Below are positions 12,513-23,700 of a DNA stretch of 64,000 nucleotides, in pieces; position 1 is the stretch's first letter; the number at the start of each line of letters is the position of its first letter. The notes beneath the pieces were generated by a model. The model did no database searches. It saw only the letters and a list, made by a program, of their open reading frames with translations, and was not told the DNA's origin. This stretch comes from Formicarius rufipectus (taxonomy: Eukaryota; Chordata; Aves; Passeriformes; Formicariidae): positions 1,364,001-1,428,000 of the forward strand of contig VXAU01000760.1 of assembly GCA_013399695.1 (NCBI GenBank), written 5' to 3'. The translations under genes were made by a program, and so were the position numbers.

Positions 12513-14354
12513 AGTATGTCAAGGTCAATGATAATTCTATACTGCCTATTGCCATTAATGTTTTTGAAAAAAACCTTTTTATTGTCCTACACACGGGACA
12601 GAGAAGCAGAATCTGAACAGAGGTTTTGGGTCTTAGGGTATGTTTGGAAGAATCAACCAAAACCCTGCACCAACCAGGGCACAGTCAGACAGAAATCAAT
12701 GTGTCAGGGAAGAGCACCCAGTGTGACTCTGTTGGGTAAAAGACTCTGCAGGAACCAAGAGAGACACAGCCAGGCACTGTGGAGCTGGGCAAGGAACTGA
12801 ACAGCACACACAGTCCATTGCTGCAGATGAGCTCCACACGGCTGTTAAACCACATGTCCTCTATAGGCAGGATCTAGAGCCAAGTCACAACTGAGTCAAG
12901 TCCCTGTCCAGTTTTCTCCTGAAAAATCATCCAGGTTGCTCCTCAGGCTTCTCCAAACTTTGACTGTATGCGTCTTGAATGCTCATGTACGGACTTTAAA
13001 ACCAGAGCAAAATTTGATTAGCATGAAATGAAAAGAAAAAAATTACAGGAAGCATTAAAAGGCTGGGTGTAACCAAACAAAATATTTTTTTGTTTGTTTG
13101 TTTAATTACTGTGCTGGTAGAAAGCATTAATGTGCATTGTTAGTACAGTGCTGAGAGCATGAAAAAACTCTCAAAACTACACAATAAAAGAGTAGAAGAA
13201 GAAGGAATAGAAACCAGATGCTGGAAGAAAGGTACGAGTATAATTTTTGGCACCATACAATTATCCTCCACAGTCTCAAGTCTCACTTGCCTCACCAGGT
13301 CAGTGTAATACAATTGTCGCCTATAAAAATCACAGTAATCTTGTTTTTATGCATATCTCATTCCTCCAGGTTATAGCTCTTCTCAGCCAAAATAACTTCT
13401 TTCACAGCATACCACAACAGAGATCGACTCCTCCTACATACATCACTACTATTCCCAGTTATTTTTTGTTCAGTTTGATTTACAGGCTTGTTAGAACAGA
13501 AGAACACTAAAAACCAGCAGTTTTTTAGTGTTTGTAGCATGTCTGGCTGACACTGTATGAATAAGGTAATCTTAAAGGACCATATTTTCACATGCCTTTT
13601 ATGCAGGGTTTGAAGGGGTTTCAACCTCTCTTTATGCCCACTTTTTCACACCAGAATCACAGTCCTGCAAGTTACCCACAAATTGCTGCTTGTAGAGAGC
13701 ATAAAGCATCATACTTAAACAGTAAATTGAGTGGAATTTTAAAGCCTGTATGTTGGCAAATATTTTAGCAATCATTTCTAAGCATTCAGCTCTTCAGCAA
13801 AGCCATACAAATGCACAATGTCATACAAATGAGCGAGGCTTGTAGTGGGGATAAACTTAATGTTGTCCCTTGATTTTAATGTTCAACTGAAAAATTCCTT
13901 TGTAAAACAATTTTGGGCAATTTAAGCAGAAACTCATCACAGAACTAGATATGGGTCCAGGAATAGCATCCACACTGCAGCCCTCAATCCTGCAAAATGG
14001 TCAGACAGGCCACCCAGACCTTACGATGAGCAGGAAAAGAAGCAAATCTGTTTAGCTAGTCAAGCTCAGCAACTAATTAAGCCATCAGAGGTAAGAAAAG
14101 TAGCATCTATCATTGAAAAAAGAATCCACCTTGGTCTCTCTTGTTCAAAAGTTGGCATAAAATGCCTAGAGATATTTGCCAATTAGCAGATATGTCCTAC
14201 CCTCATATGTGCAATGCATTTTCAGGATGAACTCAAATTGCTAATACCAGCATGCAGCACTAGAGAATGCATATTTTAATCAAAACCTAATGCAGGCTGA
14301 TAATGGTCCTTCATTTTTATTAACAGTCTTAAGACATTTAATAAAAACTCTTAC
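12513..14354. other. putative intron
   Basis: No exon accepted. A minus interval at about 13665-13760 has acceptor and donor and an open frame, but its phase breaks the otherwise consistent join between 14355-14537 and 10847-10895, so it was dropped. Confidence 0.4.
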
Positions 14355-14537
14355 TTTTCCTTCAACAGTAAGCATAGCTTAATGGCAAAAATTATTAAAT
14401 TTGTCATAGAACCATTTGATGGATTTAACACATTAACTTCTTTTGCATATAAACTGACTTCAGTAGGAGAAACAATGGAATCTGATATTGTTATAACAAC
14501 CTTCTCCAAGTCACCCAAAAATTTCTCCTTCTCTTTC
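14355..14537 (-). CDS. candidate internal exon, unidentified protein (set B)
   Basis: A 183-base minus-strand interval. The acceptor is strong (AAATCTTTTGCTTTTAG/G); the donor is GAAAA/GTAAGAGT. It is open for 60 codons in phase 2 to 2. The peptide begins KEKEKFLGDLEKVVITISDS and ends with a hydrophobic helix-like segment (LIIFAIKLCLLLKE). Both neighbours fit in phase: the 26-base exon at 16017-16042 and the exon at 10847-10895. The mix of charged N-terminal residues and a leucine-rich end is compatible with an alpha-helical repeat protein, but no family was recognised. Confidence 0.42.
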
Positions 14538-16016
14538 CTAAAAGCAAAAGATTTTGTAATTTTTCTGCCTAACCACCTTTTCCAGATCAGCTCTAGTCTA
14601 GCACAAAACTTCATGATTTCCAGTTAAAAAGTTCACCTTTTGTTCTTACAATTCTTATTTTTTGTCTCACATGGTTATTCAATGAACTACTCTACTTGGA
14701 CTCTCTGATTTCTTTTTTTTTTTCTCCAGTCTCTTGTGATTACAGCTCTCAAAAGCTGTAACCAAGTTACACACAAAAAAAATGTTAAAAGTTATACAGT
14801 CAGAATGCTTTTCTTATCCACTGCTGCATGGACTTCTTCCACATACACCAATAAACAGTGCAGCATGATTTTCTTTAGTTGAACCTGTGGTGATAAATCA
14901 AGATTAAGCAATTGATTTTGAAAAGTGTTTATACACACCCCAATTCATAAACAAACTATAAATATGGCATGCACTAAACTGGATTTAATTTGTGTATGTC
15001 ATAAAAGCTCATTAAAATATAGAAATTTAAAACTTCTAAGTGGATGGAGTTCCCACTTACTACCACACATATGGGACATAGGGATCTGCATATGTATGTA
15101 GACCTGTATCACATTTTGTTCAGCCATGATCCCTCTTGCAAGATGAGAACTTATTACAGAAAAATATCTGCTCTGAGACTGACCATGAATTTTTAACCAA
15201 TGTCATAAGCTACTGCTTCTCTTTTGGTAGAACAAAGGAAAGTTGCTTTTGGCAGTTTTTCTTAATTCTTGTTTTATGGAGGCCCAGCATGCTAAAATGC
15301 AAAGACTTTTCTTCTTCCTCCTTTGATTACAGAGTAAACTCTATTACATTCATATTTGCATCTTCTCCCCCAGCCTGTATCAAATGTTACAGCTTAAATA
15401 CATCTCTGACAGAGATCTGGACTCTCAGGCTTCTAAAGTGAGCTATTCTAAAGTCAACTTTCTTTTGTGGAAGGAAGAGGCATTTTGCTATTTGACATCT
15501 GGCAGTCATTTAAAGCACTAGCAACTCCTCATTCAGTACAGTACACATATCTGCTTTGCTTTCAGTATTTCCTTGATCTAAAGGCCACCCTATTGCTATT
15601 CTTGGCCAAAAATTTTTTAAAAAAATTTAAAAAATCTGGTGGGTGGAGCTAGATTTCAACTTCTAGATTTTCACTATGCCTTGTTCTATACCAGATCCTC
15701 AGGAACTATCTAATGTGCAAAATCTGTTGTTTATACAGATCTGCAGCTGGCTCTGTCCCAGTTGCCCGAGAGTGATATCTAAACATAAAATAATCTCTCT
15801 ATAAACTATGGGTTTGTAAAATATGTAAGCACTCCGTGTTTGTTCAGTCCAGGTCGCTTGCTGAAAAATGAAGGTTATTCCTGGGTGATAACAATCAGAT
15901 GTCAGTTCAGCAGGGAATCTGAATTCTTCCAGAGTTTAATTATGCTCAAGTCACAAGGACATGAGATGGGGACAGGTTGAGTAGTTTTAAAGTCATCAAC
16001 ACATGCAAAAACTTAC
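14538..16016. other. putative intron
   Basis: Contains plus-strand open frames at 15136-15441 and 15467-15652 without splice logic. Nothing else is supported. Confidence 0.4.
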
Positions 16017-16042
16017 CCATAGTAACTGCACTTCCTTGAATT
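16017..16042 (-). CDS. candidate 26-base microexon (set B)
   Basis: Only 26 bases on the minus strand, but both borders are near consensus: acceptor TTGACTTTATTTCCACAG/AA and donor CTATGG/GTAAGTTT. In phase 0 to 2 it reads NSRKCSYY and joins in frame to 14355-14537. All three frames are open because it is so short, so the coding evidence is only the phase fit and the quality of the sites. Confidence 0.33.
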
Positions 16043-17069
16043 CTGTGGAAATAAAGTCAAGTAATGTAAACAACTTTTAAATACATACCTAATTAAGGGA
16101 TTGCACCCTTTGAATCATTAGAGCTGCAATCAGGAACAATGCTTCCTTTCTGCTTCCCCAGAGCAGTGATCCTCCTATAATGATTAACTGCGGCTGAAGG
16201 GTAACACAAGGTAAGGTTAAAGCGTTTTTTAAGAAAAACTTAGGCAGAGATATACATGTGACTCTTGAATGACACAACTTGTCACATGAAGGGTCTTGTC
16301 CTCTGAAGAGTAGGCAAAACAATAGTCATTTCAGTTCTGGTACAAGGTAATTTCACCCATCAGCCATAAAATCCCACTCTTCCATTGCATTTGGTGTTTT
16401 GGAGCTTAGTCATAAGATAGAAAAAGAATATTAATTGTATCAAGGTTTAAAAAAGCATCTTTTTATGTTAGAAGGGTCTTTCATGTGAAAGTTAAACAAA
16501 ATAGTACCTGAAAAAAATGACAGATATGTTCCGGTTTTAATGTCTGTTTTATAGAAAGAGATCAGTAGAAGATCAGTATACAATTTTTGGCAAAATTATT
16601 ATTTTAGGCTCTTCTATGTTTTCAATCCAGTATAACTGTAACTGTAACACTCCCACTTCAGCAACACAATTACCACTCACTAGAGCACATTCCCTGCTGT
16701 TAGTACTGTTCAGTGATCAAAAATGGTACATACAGTTTAGTAAAACTGATCCTTTCCTTTTTGGTCCTTTCCCATAACCTTCTGCAAGCTCCAGAGGCCA
16801 GGATCTCCTCTTATTTAGATGCCACTGTCTAAAATACAGGGGTCCATTTCCTTAGGACATACCCAGAAATGAACATGTCAACACAGCACGCAGCAGTGGA
16901 ATAACACCCTAAGATGCTGAGCTCCAGTAGGAAATTTGTCCTTTCTCCAGGTTACTCTGGGAGTAGTACTTTCTCCTCAAAGCCTTTCCCTCAGAAAACA
17001 CCACCTGCCATGCAGCACATCCACCACAGCAAGGAAAATGTTGGGTAAATTGGGGCAGCTAACACTTAC
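16043..17069. other. putative intron; unresolved exon near 16.1-16.3 kb
   Basis: An exon of length 3n+2 should lie here to join 17070-17114 (ending phase 1) to 16017-16042 (starting phase 0). The minus-strand stretch 16089-16322 has two good acceptors and an excellent donor (TTAATTAG/GTATGT at about 16089), but each of its frames meets a stop just before that donor. A shorter version ending at a weak donor (TCACAT/GTATAT) would fit the phase. I could not decide between them. Confidence 0.35.
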
Positions 17070-17114
17070 CAGCATGATCTTGCAGAAGTTTAACATATAA
17101 TCTTAAATTCATTC
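17070..17114 (-). CDS. candidate short internal exon, unidentified protein (set B)
   Basis: A 45-base minus-strand interval with a very good acceptor (TTCTCACTTTTTCATTATAG) and donor (CATGCTG/GTAAGTG). Two of the three frames contain a stop; the remaining one (phase 1 to 1) reads MNLRLYVKLLQDHA. It joins in phase to 17733-17816 upstream. Confidence 0.42.
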
Positions 17115-17732
17115 CTATAATGAAAAAGTGAGAATCCCTGAAATTTCTCACACTTTCTGTATCTTCAAAATTTCTTTCTTTTGACCTAGTTGAAGATTAA
17201 GAAGATTAGAGCATAGCTGTGCTAATGGAGACCTTCAACTTAATTTGTGACAATCCTCCAAATCTCATCACTTCTAGCGTTTTGGTGTCCTTTCTGAACT
17301 TAAATTCTTTTTCGTTAAATTATTGCAAAATACCTTTCTGTGTTATAAAACCATTTGGAATACGTGTGGTTTAGCCAAAGCCACAGAACTCGTTGGGCTG
17401 GTGGTGTTAAGTTTGAGGTGTGAGGATGTGTCTTCTCTGTGTTACAGAGTTGGAAGAGGGATTGAGACGTGCTCAAGTGTGGCTTGGGCAATGTGCTGTT
17501 AAACCACTCCAGCTTCATTGTTCCTGCAGGCTTTCAGGCACCCCTTCTCCTATGATTGCATGAGGTCTCTATTCTGGTTCTGTGGCAAGGCAGTGCCCTT
17601 GCATGTCTTTCTATAGCAATAATAAACACTATTGGTTGCCTTTACTATTGAAACTGGTTTCCTAGACTGTGCTTTTTAACTCTCCATGAAATGACACCTA
17701 CAGTGCACAATGGCCTCATTCCACCAGCTTAC
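17115..17732. other. putative intron
   Basis: Holds a 67-codon minus frame at 17315-17518 with no usable splice borders. Nothing else is seen. Confidence 0.4.
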
Positions 17733-17816
17733 CTGCATCCATATTTGCAAACCTTTGAGTTAAGATATTCATCTCCCTTCCATATATGTTCTCCCTACCT
17801 GCTGAGTGATTTACTT
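17733..17816 (-). CDS. candidate internal exon, unidentified protein (set B)
   Basis: An 84-base minus-strand interval with acceptor CACTTCATTTCCTGCTTCCTCAG and donor GATGCAG/GTAAGCT, both strong. It is open in phase 1 to 1 for 27 codons, reading VNHSAGRENIYGREMNIL and onwards. It is phase-compatible with 19121-19338 on one side and 17070-17114 on the other. Confidence 0.42.
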
Positions 17817-19120
17817 CTGAGGAAGCAGGAAATGAAGTGACCCAATTTTTGCTTCCACTTCCCAGTTAGGTTCAGAGTCAAGGTTACTTGACTCTGTGAG
17901 TGACAAGAACTATATATTTGTATCATATCATAAACGTAACTATTTTTTGTTTGTTCCTAAAGGGTGCTCAGGTTTGCATGTGTAGGATTTGAAACACTAC
18001 AACACTGCTCTAAGGATTCATGCAGGGGGTAGAAAGAGACAATAAATTGTCTCAAAAGAAAAAAATGAGGGGAAGAATATTTCTTCACTAACTTAGGAGG
18101 AGTTTTGGGATCAATTAGAATGTTTCTTTGTGTATATGAGAGTCAAGATTACAGTTGAGATCTCCCTTTGGGAATTTCTAATAATCTCAGGTGGCTGTGG
18201 TTGATTCTGAGGTTTTAGTTCACCTTCTCAGACAGCAGCTGGCACAATTTCAAACAACATAAATACACACCTCTCAAATAAAAATACAAGATTGACCATG
18301 ATAATCAACACATTGCAAACACAATTAGGGTTCAGTACTTGGATTAGAGAGAGAGAAACATCCTGACATGGCAAATGTGCCTGTTGGGACAGCAGCTGCA
18401 CCTGACAGCCTCTGCTTTGCCAGCTCGTGTCTGCCTCTTGTCCTTCACAACCCATGAGTCCAATCCCACTTGCTGCCCTCGATACCGTGGTCTGTGCTTG
18501 TTGAGAGGGGGCCAGGCCATCTGCACCAGTTCTGCAGGCTGCCTTTGCAGAAGTGCTCAGCCCTCACAATGGAGTCCTGATTTTCCAGAGAGTCTGGCAC
18601 CATCTTAGTGCAGCGTACCAAATTTTCAGAAGTGCTTGGCCATGAGCAGTTCCTGTTGACATTAAGCCTGTCTGTATATTTATCTACAGCTGTTGCCTCC
18701 TTTGTGGGTCCTTTAAGCATCTCCTTCCCTAATGCCTGTGTCAGCACAATGACCTATCCCACTGTCAGGCACATCTTTAGGATCTGAGGTCACACGATAG
18801 GGGAGAAATCAGAGTCCTAGCCAGATGGTGGGGTCTGTACTGCCTTGCTGGGGTTCTGCCAGCAAATATGGCACAGACCCAGCTGCAGAGCAGCCTCACC
18901 GGCTCTTTCACAGAGTCCTGTCCTGTTGGGTGGAAAATTCCAGGACTGTCCTCCCACTGCTTAAAATGAGTGAGACAGATCTCTGGATAGGAGAGAGGAA
19001 AGAATGCAAGGTTGAATCCTTATATGTGAATCAGAGGCTTAGCATTTCACGTGTGCATGTGGGTCTGTAAACAGCAGAGACAGGAGCAGTTAAACACTGA
19101 CTACCTCTAACCAGTTACAC
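17817..19120. other. putative intron
   Basis: The GC-richer stretch at 18380-18750 carries overlapping frames on both strands (for example a 100-codon minus frame, 18445-18747) but no matching splice sites. A 47-base minus candidate at about 18.23-18.27 kb fits phase 1 to 0 only if an additional 22-base exon is invoked, so it was not called. Confidence 0.35.
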
Positions 19121-19338
19121 CTTTGCCCTTTATGGGAAGACTTGATGACATTTTGAATATGAGTGCAATCCTTGAGGTGAGGTTCACAACAAATTGGCCA
19201 CATTTTTTCCCTCTTTGGAAAGCTCTATAGAGATTTTCCTCAAACTTGTACCATGCATGCTGCACAAAGAGATCTCCCCAAATTTCTGAATGTTGCTCAG
19301 ATAAAATCACCTTCTCCAGAAATGCAGCTGGATAGAAA
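19121..19338 (-). CDS. candidate internal exon, unidentified protein (set B)
   Basis: The longest exon of the run that starts at 20726: 218 bases, minus strand. The acceptor is preceded by TTCTATATCTGCATACACAG and the donor is GGCAAAG/GTGTAA (acceptable, not ideal). It is open for 72 codons in phase 2 to 1. The peptide includes FLEKVILSEQHSEIWGDLF and YKFEENLYRAFQRGKKCG, which look like amphipathic helices. A second possible acceptor (CTATCCAG) lies 10 bases inside and would shift the incoming phase. Protein family not recognised. Confidence 0.42.
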
Positions 19339-20680
19339 CTGTGTATGCAGATATAGAACAAAATATTCCTGCTTTGTAAACACTTTCCCTGTATTTGTTA
19401 GGAGTGAGATTACCACCTACCTAAACAGAAGCACAAGGAAGTAAAGCCAAATTTCCTATTTCTCATAGGTACAATGGGCATAGCCCACTCACCTAATTAT
19501 TTAGAGAAACTATTTTCCTTACAAATATGCCTCTCATAAACTTCAGAACAACGAACCTCATTCTCTTTAAACTGCAATTAGCATTGGTTTGATACTGCAG
19601 GCATAATGATTTATTTTCATGCCTCTTCAGAATGCACTGTAGTTTGGACAATGCCAGTCTAACTCATAAGAAACAGAGAGAAAGCATAGATTCACTCTGA
19701 AGAGTGGACTAGGAAGGGGTGGATATGCAGGGAAATCTGCTGTAACTTGCCACTACAACTGAGCCAGGCTGGAGGACACCAAGTCTGCTGAGGGGGAGAA
19801 ATACTGAACTACAAGACAGAAACAACAGATCACTGGGTCATATGAAAAAATCTAAAGCAGTGTTGTCTTCTAAAAAGCCATTTACTCGCCTTTATCTTTG
19901 CATTGTCAAAGGTTATCCTTTTATACAATGAGTAAAAGGATCCTTTAAAAAATGATTAATCTGACAGCGTCATTTTTAACTTTCACAACATCCCATGCTG
20001 TTATGACAAACAGTGCACAGTTCAAAAAAAAAGGAATGGTTCTATCAAACTATTCCACACACAAAGAATACAGAACCCAGCATGGAATAACTAATGGCCC
20101 AAACTACAGCAGTAATATTTTTTTAGTTATTCAACCTGAGAAGCATTCAGGTTTATCAAGCTGTGATCTAAATGTTTTCTATGCATACAGTGTCTCTCTA
20201 TCTTAATACTTGATTCCTTTCTAAGCACATAACATGGCAACACAGAGGTGGGTTTTTGTTTTGTTTTGTTTTTTTTTAAGGGCTTCCCATTCAGCACCAT
20301 CAAAATATGGTTTCAGAATTGCCTTCACTTGTTGCATGTATTTGCTGATGATTTTTGAAATGGGCAAGTAATAAATGGTGCAGATTGAAAAGCAATTATA
20401 GAGGATGGTCCTTTCAGGGTGGTGTACTTGAATACAGTCACAAGTTTGAGGGGAATTTTGAGGGTCAGGTATCTTTCAGTGTGGATTATAAAGGATAGCT
20501 AGCAGGAGCCTGAGTAACATAATCCACACTTTCCATCTGTGCAGTTTTGAAGGTTTATCCAAACCCCACTGAAATCAGGGCAAAGCTGCAGCTTCAAAAA
20601 ACTGTAAGAGAACCCTTCCTTCTCTCCTTGCCACATTCATGTGAGGCCACTAGAGAATTGCTCACATGATAACTACTTAC
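19339..20680. other. putative intron
   Basis: An acceptor-like tract at about 19429 opens a frame that ends before any donor. Otherwise AT-rich with nothing supported. Confidence 0.4.
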
Positions 20681-20726
20681 AGCATCTGGGGCATTGTTGT
20701 TACTAAAGGTCCCTGGCACGGTATTT
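20681..20726 (-). CDS. candidate short internal exon (set B)
   Basis: A 46-base minus-strand interval with acceptor CCCTTTGTTTTCACCACAG and donor GATGCT/GTAAGTAG. Two frames are open. The one in phase 1 to 2 (IPCQGPLVTTMPQM) joins 19121-19338; the other would not. The upstream partner is not found. Confidence 0.35.
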
Positions 20727-23700
20727 CTGTGGTGAAAACAAAGGGTGCCAGTGGCCAAGCAGCTGCTTGGGGTGGCTGAGCAGGTTTACTCAACTTGTGA
20801 ACTTCTACAGACATTCAAATGCATTAATTACATGACTCAGAACACAGTCCTGACTGTCTCTGGTGAGATAACAATCATTCAGTACATTATATGAGGAATC
20901 CAGCAAAATAAGGTGCTCTATCAATCTTCACTATTTTCATCATAACCTTTGCCCAATTTTACTAAACGTCTACAGTATTTTCATGACATCAGAAAGATTT
21001 TACTACGATATATGTCAATTCTATTTCATCTGAGGGCTTGTTTCTACCCTGACTAGCAGTGATTCAGTAGAAAAAATTATAAAGTCACAACACTACCAGA
21101 CATGTCAAATGAAACATGTTTTTAGCTGTCCAATCATATAATCTTTTTCTCTTCAGCATTAAAAGGAGCAGAAGGAGTAATAAAGTTTTGAAAACACTAA
21201 TATAGGAGAAAGGGGACTTAAAGAAAATGGGTTTAGTTATAGTTTAAGAAAGCATAAAACACTAATATTTTGCTTCCTTATTTGTTTTTATAACAAGTTC
21301 CACAAAAACAGAATCAGGAAATGAAGTTATGGATTCCAAGAGAGAAAGTGGCAAATAGACTCAGACTGCAGGTAATTTCTTCTCTGATTAATTTTTCCTC
21401 ACTTCCCATCTCCCAGACAACCATTCTTTTTACACTGGAAATCATTCCAATATAGGTCAAAGAGATCACAGGCTAGTGCACTATGACTTACAAAAAGAAG
21501 GAAATGTTCATTGTTTTCTTAACATACTATTTCCAGATATACAGTTTCTGTTTCTAATACAGCATTAAAGCAACAATCATGAAAATTGGTTTCTTATTGT
21601 CCTGATGTCCAGGTACAGAGTGGTTTAACTAGCAACTAAAAATTCCATTTAAACAAAGATGCACTGATCCATGTGACATAGAGTGGTGCCCTACCACCAT
21701 CTCAACCCAGCCCTGCAGCAATAGCTCACTACTAGAAGGATTTCAGAAGTTTTTAAAAGTGTTTTAGTCACAAGAAGTCTAATTGTGGAAAAAAATAACC
21801 CCTTGCCTGTGGTTTTAAAGACAGTGACATTTCAGGCAAAGTGAGTAAATATAAGGTTGACTGAAGACTTCTAGGAACTTAGGCAATCTGGGGAAAACAG
21901 GTGAGCTTAGGTGACCTTAGGATGCAAAGATGTACTAAAAAGGTGCACAGGACAGTCAGAAATTTTTATGTTACTGGAGACCACAAAAGGCTACTTGCTC
22001 CTACTACATGTTACAGGCAAGCCATATAGCAATTTTCAGCTAGAAATTCCTCCCCACACTGGCCTACCAGCATCTATAGTTGCCCTTCTCTGCATTCTCT
22101 GTACACTCTATTATTTTCAGTACAGGAATAGAATTAAATTTTCCCCTGTACCAGCAGAAGAAAGGATGTTTATTTTCCTTCACAAGTAGTGAAGCCTTGG
22201 AAAGGAAGGCTGGATATTCAGCACACTGGAAGCAGTCCAGAAGGAGGACATCTCCTGAGGCTGAAACAATTATGATCCCATTTTGGGTGGCTGTGGGAGC
22301 ATGAGGTATTACCTAATTCCCAGGATTCCTAGGCAAAGGTCACAGTGCTAAGTCTGCAGATCACTGGGTACCTCAGACTCTGTTTTTGCCAAGTGAATTT
22401 GTGTATGAGTAGTTAGAAAAGAGGGATAGTCTTGTCCCTGACCAACCTGCAACCAGGGTGAAGGTTGACAGTGCCAACACAGGCTCTGACACAGAGAGCA
22501 GCTGCCTGAGGACGTAGCTCTGCATTTCTGCAGAGCAGCTTGCTATATCGAAGCTGAGGTAGTTTATTTCATGGATTATACATGTATTTAATTAAAATTC
22601 TAGATAAATATTTGTAGCAATATGTTTTTGAAGTACTGCAAAGTTACATTGTATTAAACATTTATTGCAAGCACATGAAATATTTCTTAGGTTAAATATT
22701 TACTGCTGTTTTCAAGATATTGGTATTGAGCTTATTATAAACATGGCACAAATGCAAAGCCATCTTTCTCAGAGCAATATACTTCTCTGAGTTGCTTTTA
22801 GGCTTATTTCCTGATGGATATTTGCCATTAATGTACTATGACTTTTTCCTTTATGAAAAAAGGCTCCTGCTCAAGCTAAGAGAAAGTTGTAATTTAAAGG
22901 ATAGTTTCCACTGTGCTCAGCATTCTCACAGTAATAACAGTTTGTCCTTTTTCTTACTTCAGCTACTGTATTAAATATTTATATTGATGTTTATTTTGTA
23001 AACAAAGAAACTGAATTAGACTAACACACAATGCCAATGATGTGTTTTAATATCGGTATTTGTTTTATGTTGTGGTCTTTTATGCAAGTGATTCAAAGGA
23101 TCATGTTAAATAATAAGTAACATTTTTTTAAATTACATGAAATTATTTTAGTTTATTTACTGGAGAAGAACAACTATTTTAAAAAATAAAAATCAGAAAT
23201 ACTTACTGTGGAGAATATCTAGTCCCTCACTGTTCTATAAGTAGTAAAGGTACTGAAATTACCAGGAGGTGTTTGGCTTTCCTGAAGACAGCATGATTGT
23301 CACAATGTCCCCTGGAATTTGACCTAAGACCCTCAACCCATTAGGACTAAAAAAAGCAAAAGGCTTTTGATCTGACATTTTTTGTGAGATTTTCTTTCTG
23401 ATCAATAATTGAACAGCCTAGACAACTTGAAGGTGCTATATGTAGGACAACCACTCACATTTATTTACTTCATTATATTTCTCATGTTATCCTGGGATTT
23501 CTAAGAGTTTGTTTCCTATATAATAGCACTCCTGCTGCTTGCAACCGAACAAAATAGTGTATTCTGGCTGAGAAGCACCAAGGCTGTGTGCGAGAGGTGG
23601 GGTATTAAGGAAGAATATTCACCTGTCCAGATTTATGACCCTGGAATTTGTATATATCAGTTTCTTTGGCATTTTTTGCATAGTGGAGTATCACCTTGAT

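Noticed and set aside
12261..12800. 179-codon plus-strand frame, the longest in the window
   Set aside because: Most of it lies antisense to a CR1 copy whose minus strand encodes recognisable ORF2 sequence. Long antisense frames are a common by-product of CR1 composition.
13665..13760. Minus interval with acceptor ACATACAG and donor TGTGG/GTAACT, open in one frame
   Set aside because: Its phase would break the consistent join between exons 14355-14537 and 10847-10895.
18445..18747. 100-codon minus frame
   Set aside because: Overlaps frames on the opposite strand, has no paired splice sites, and the translation looks unstructured and biased to the local GC patch.
23216..23261. Minus interval with strong acceptor GGTAATTTCAG and donor CCACA/GTAAGTAT
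   Set aside because: Stops in all three frames, so at best a noncoding exon.
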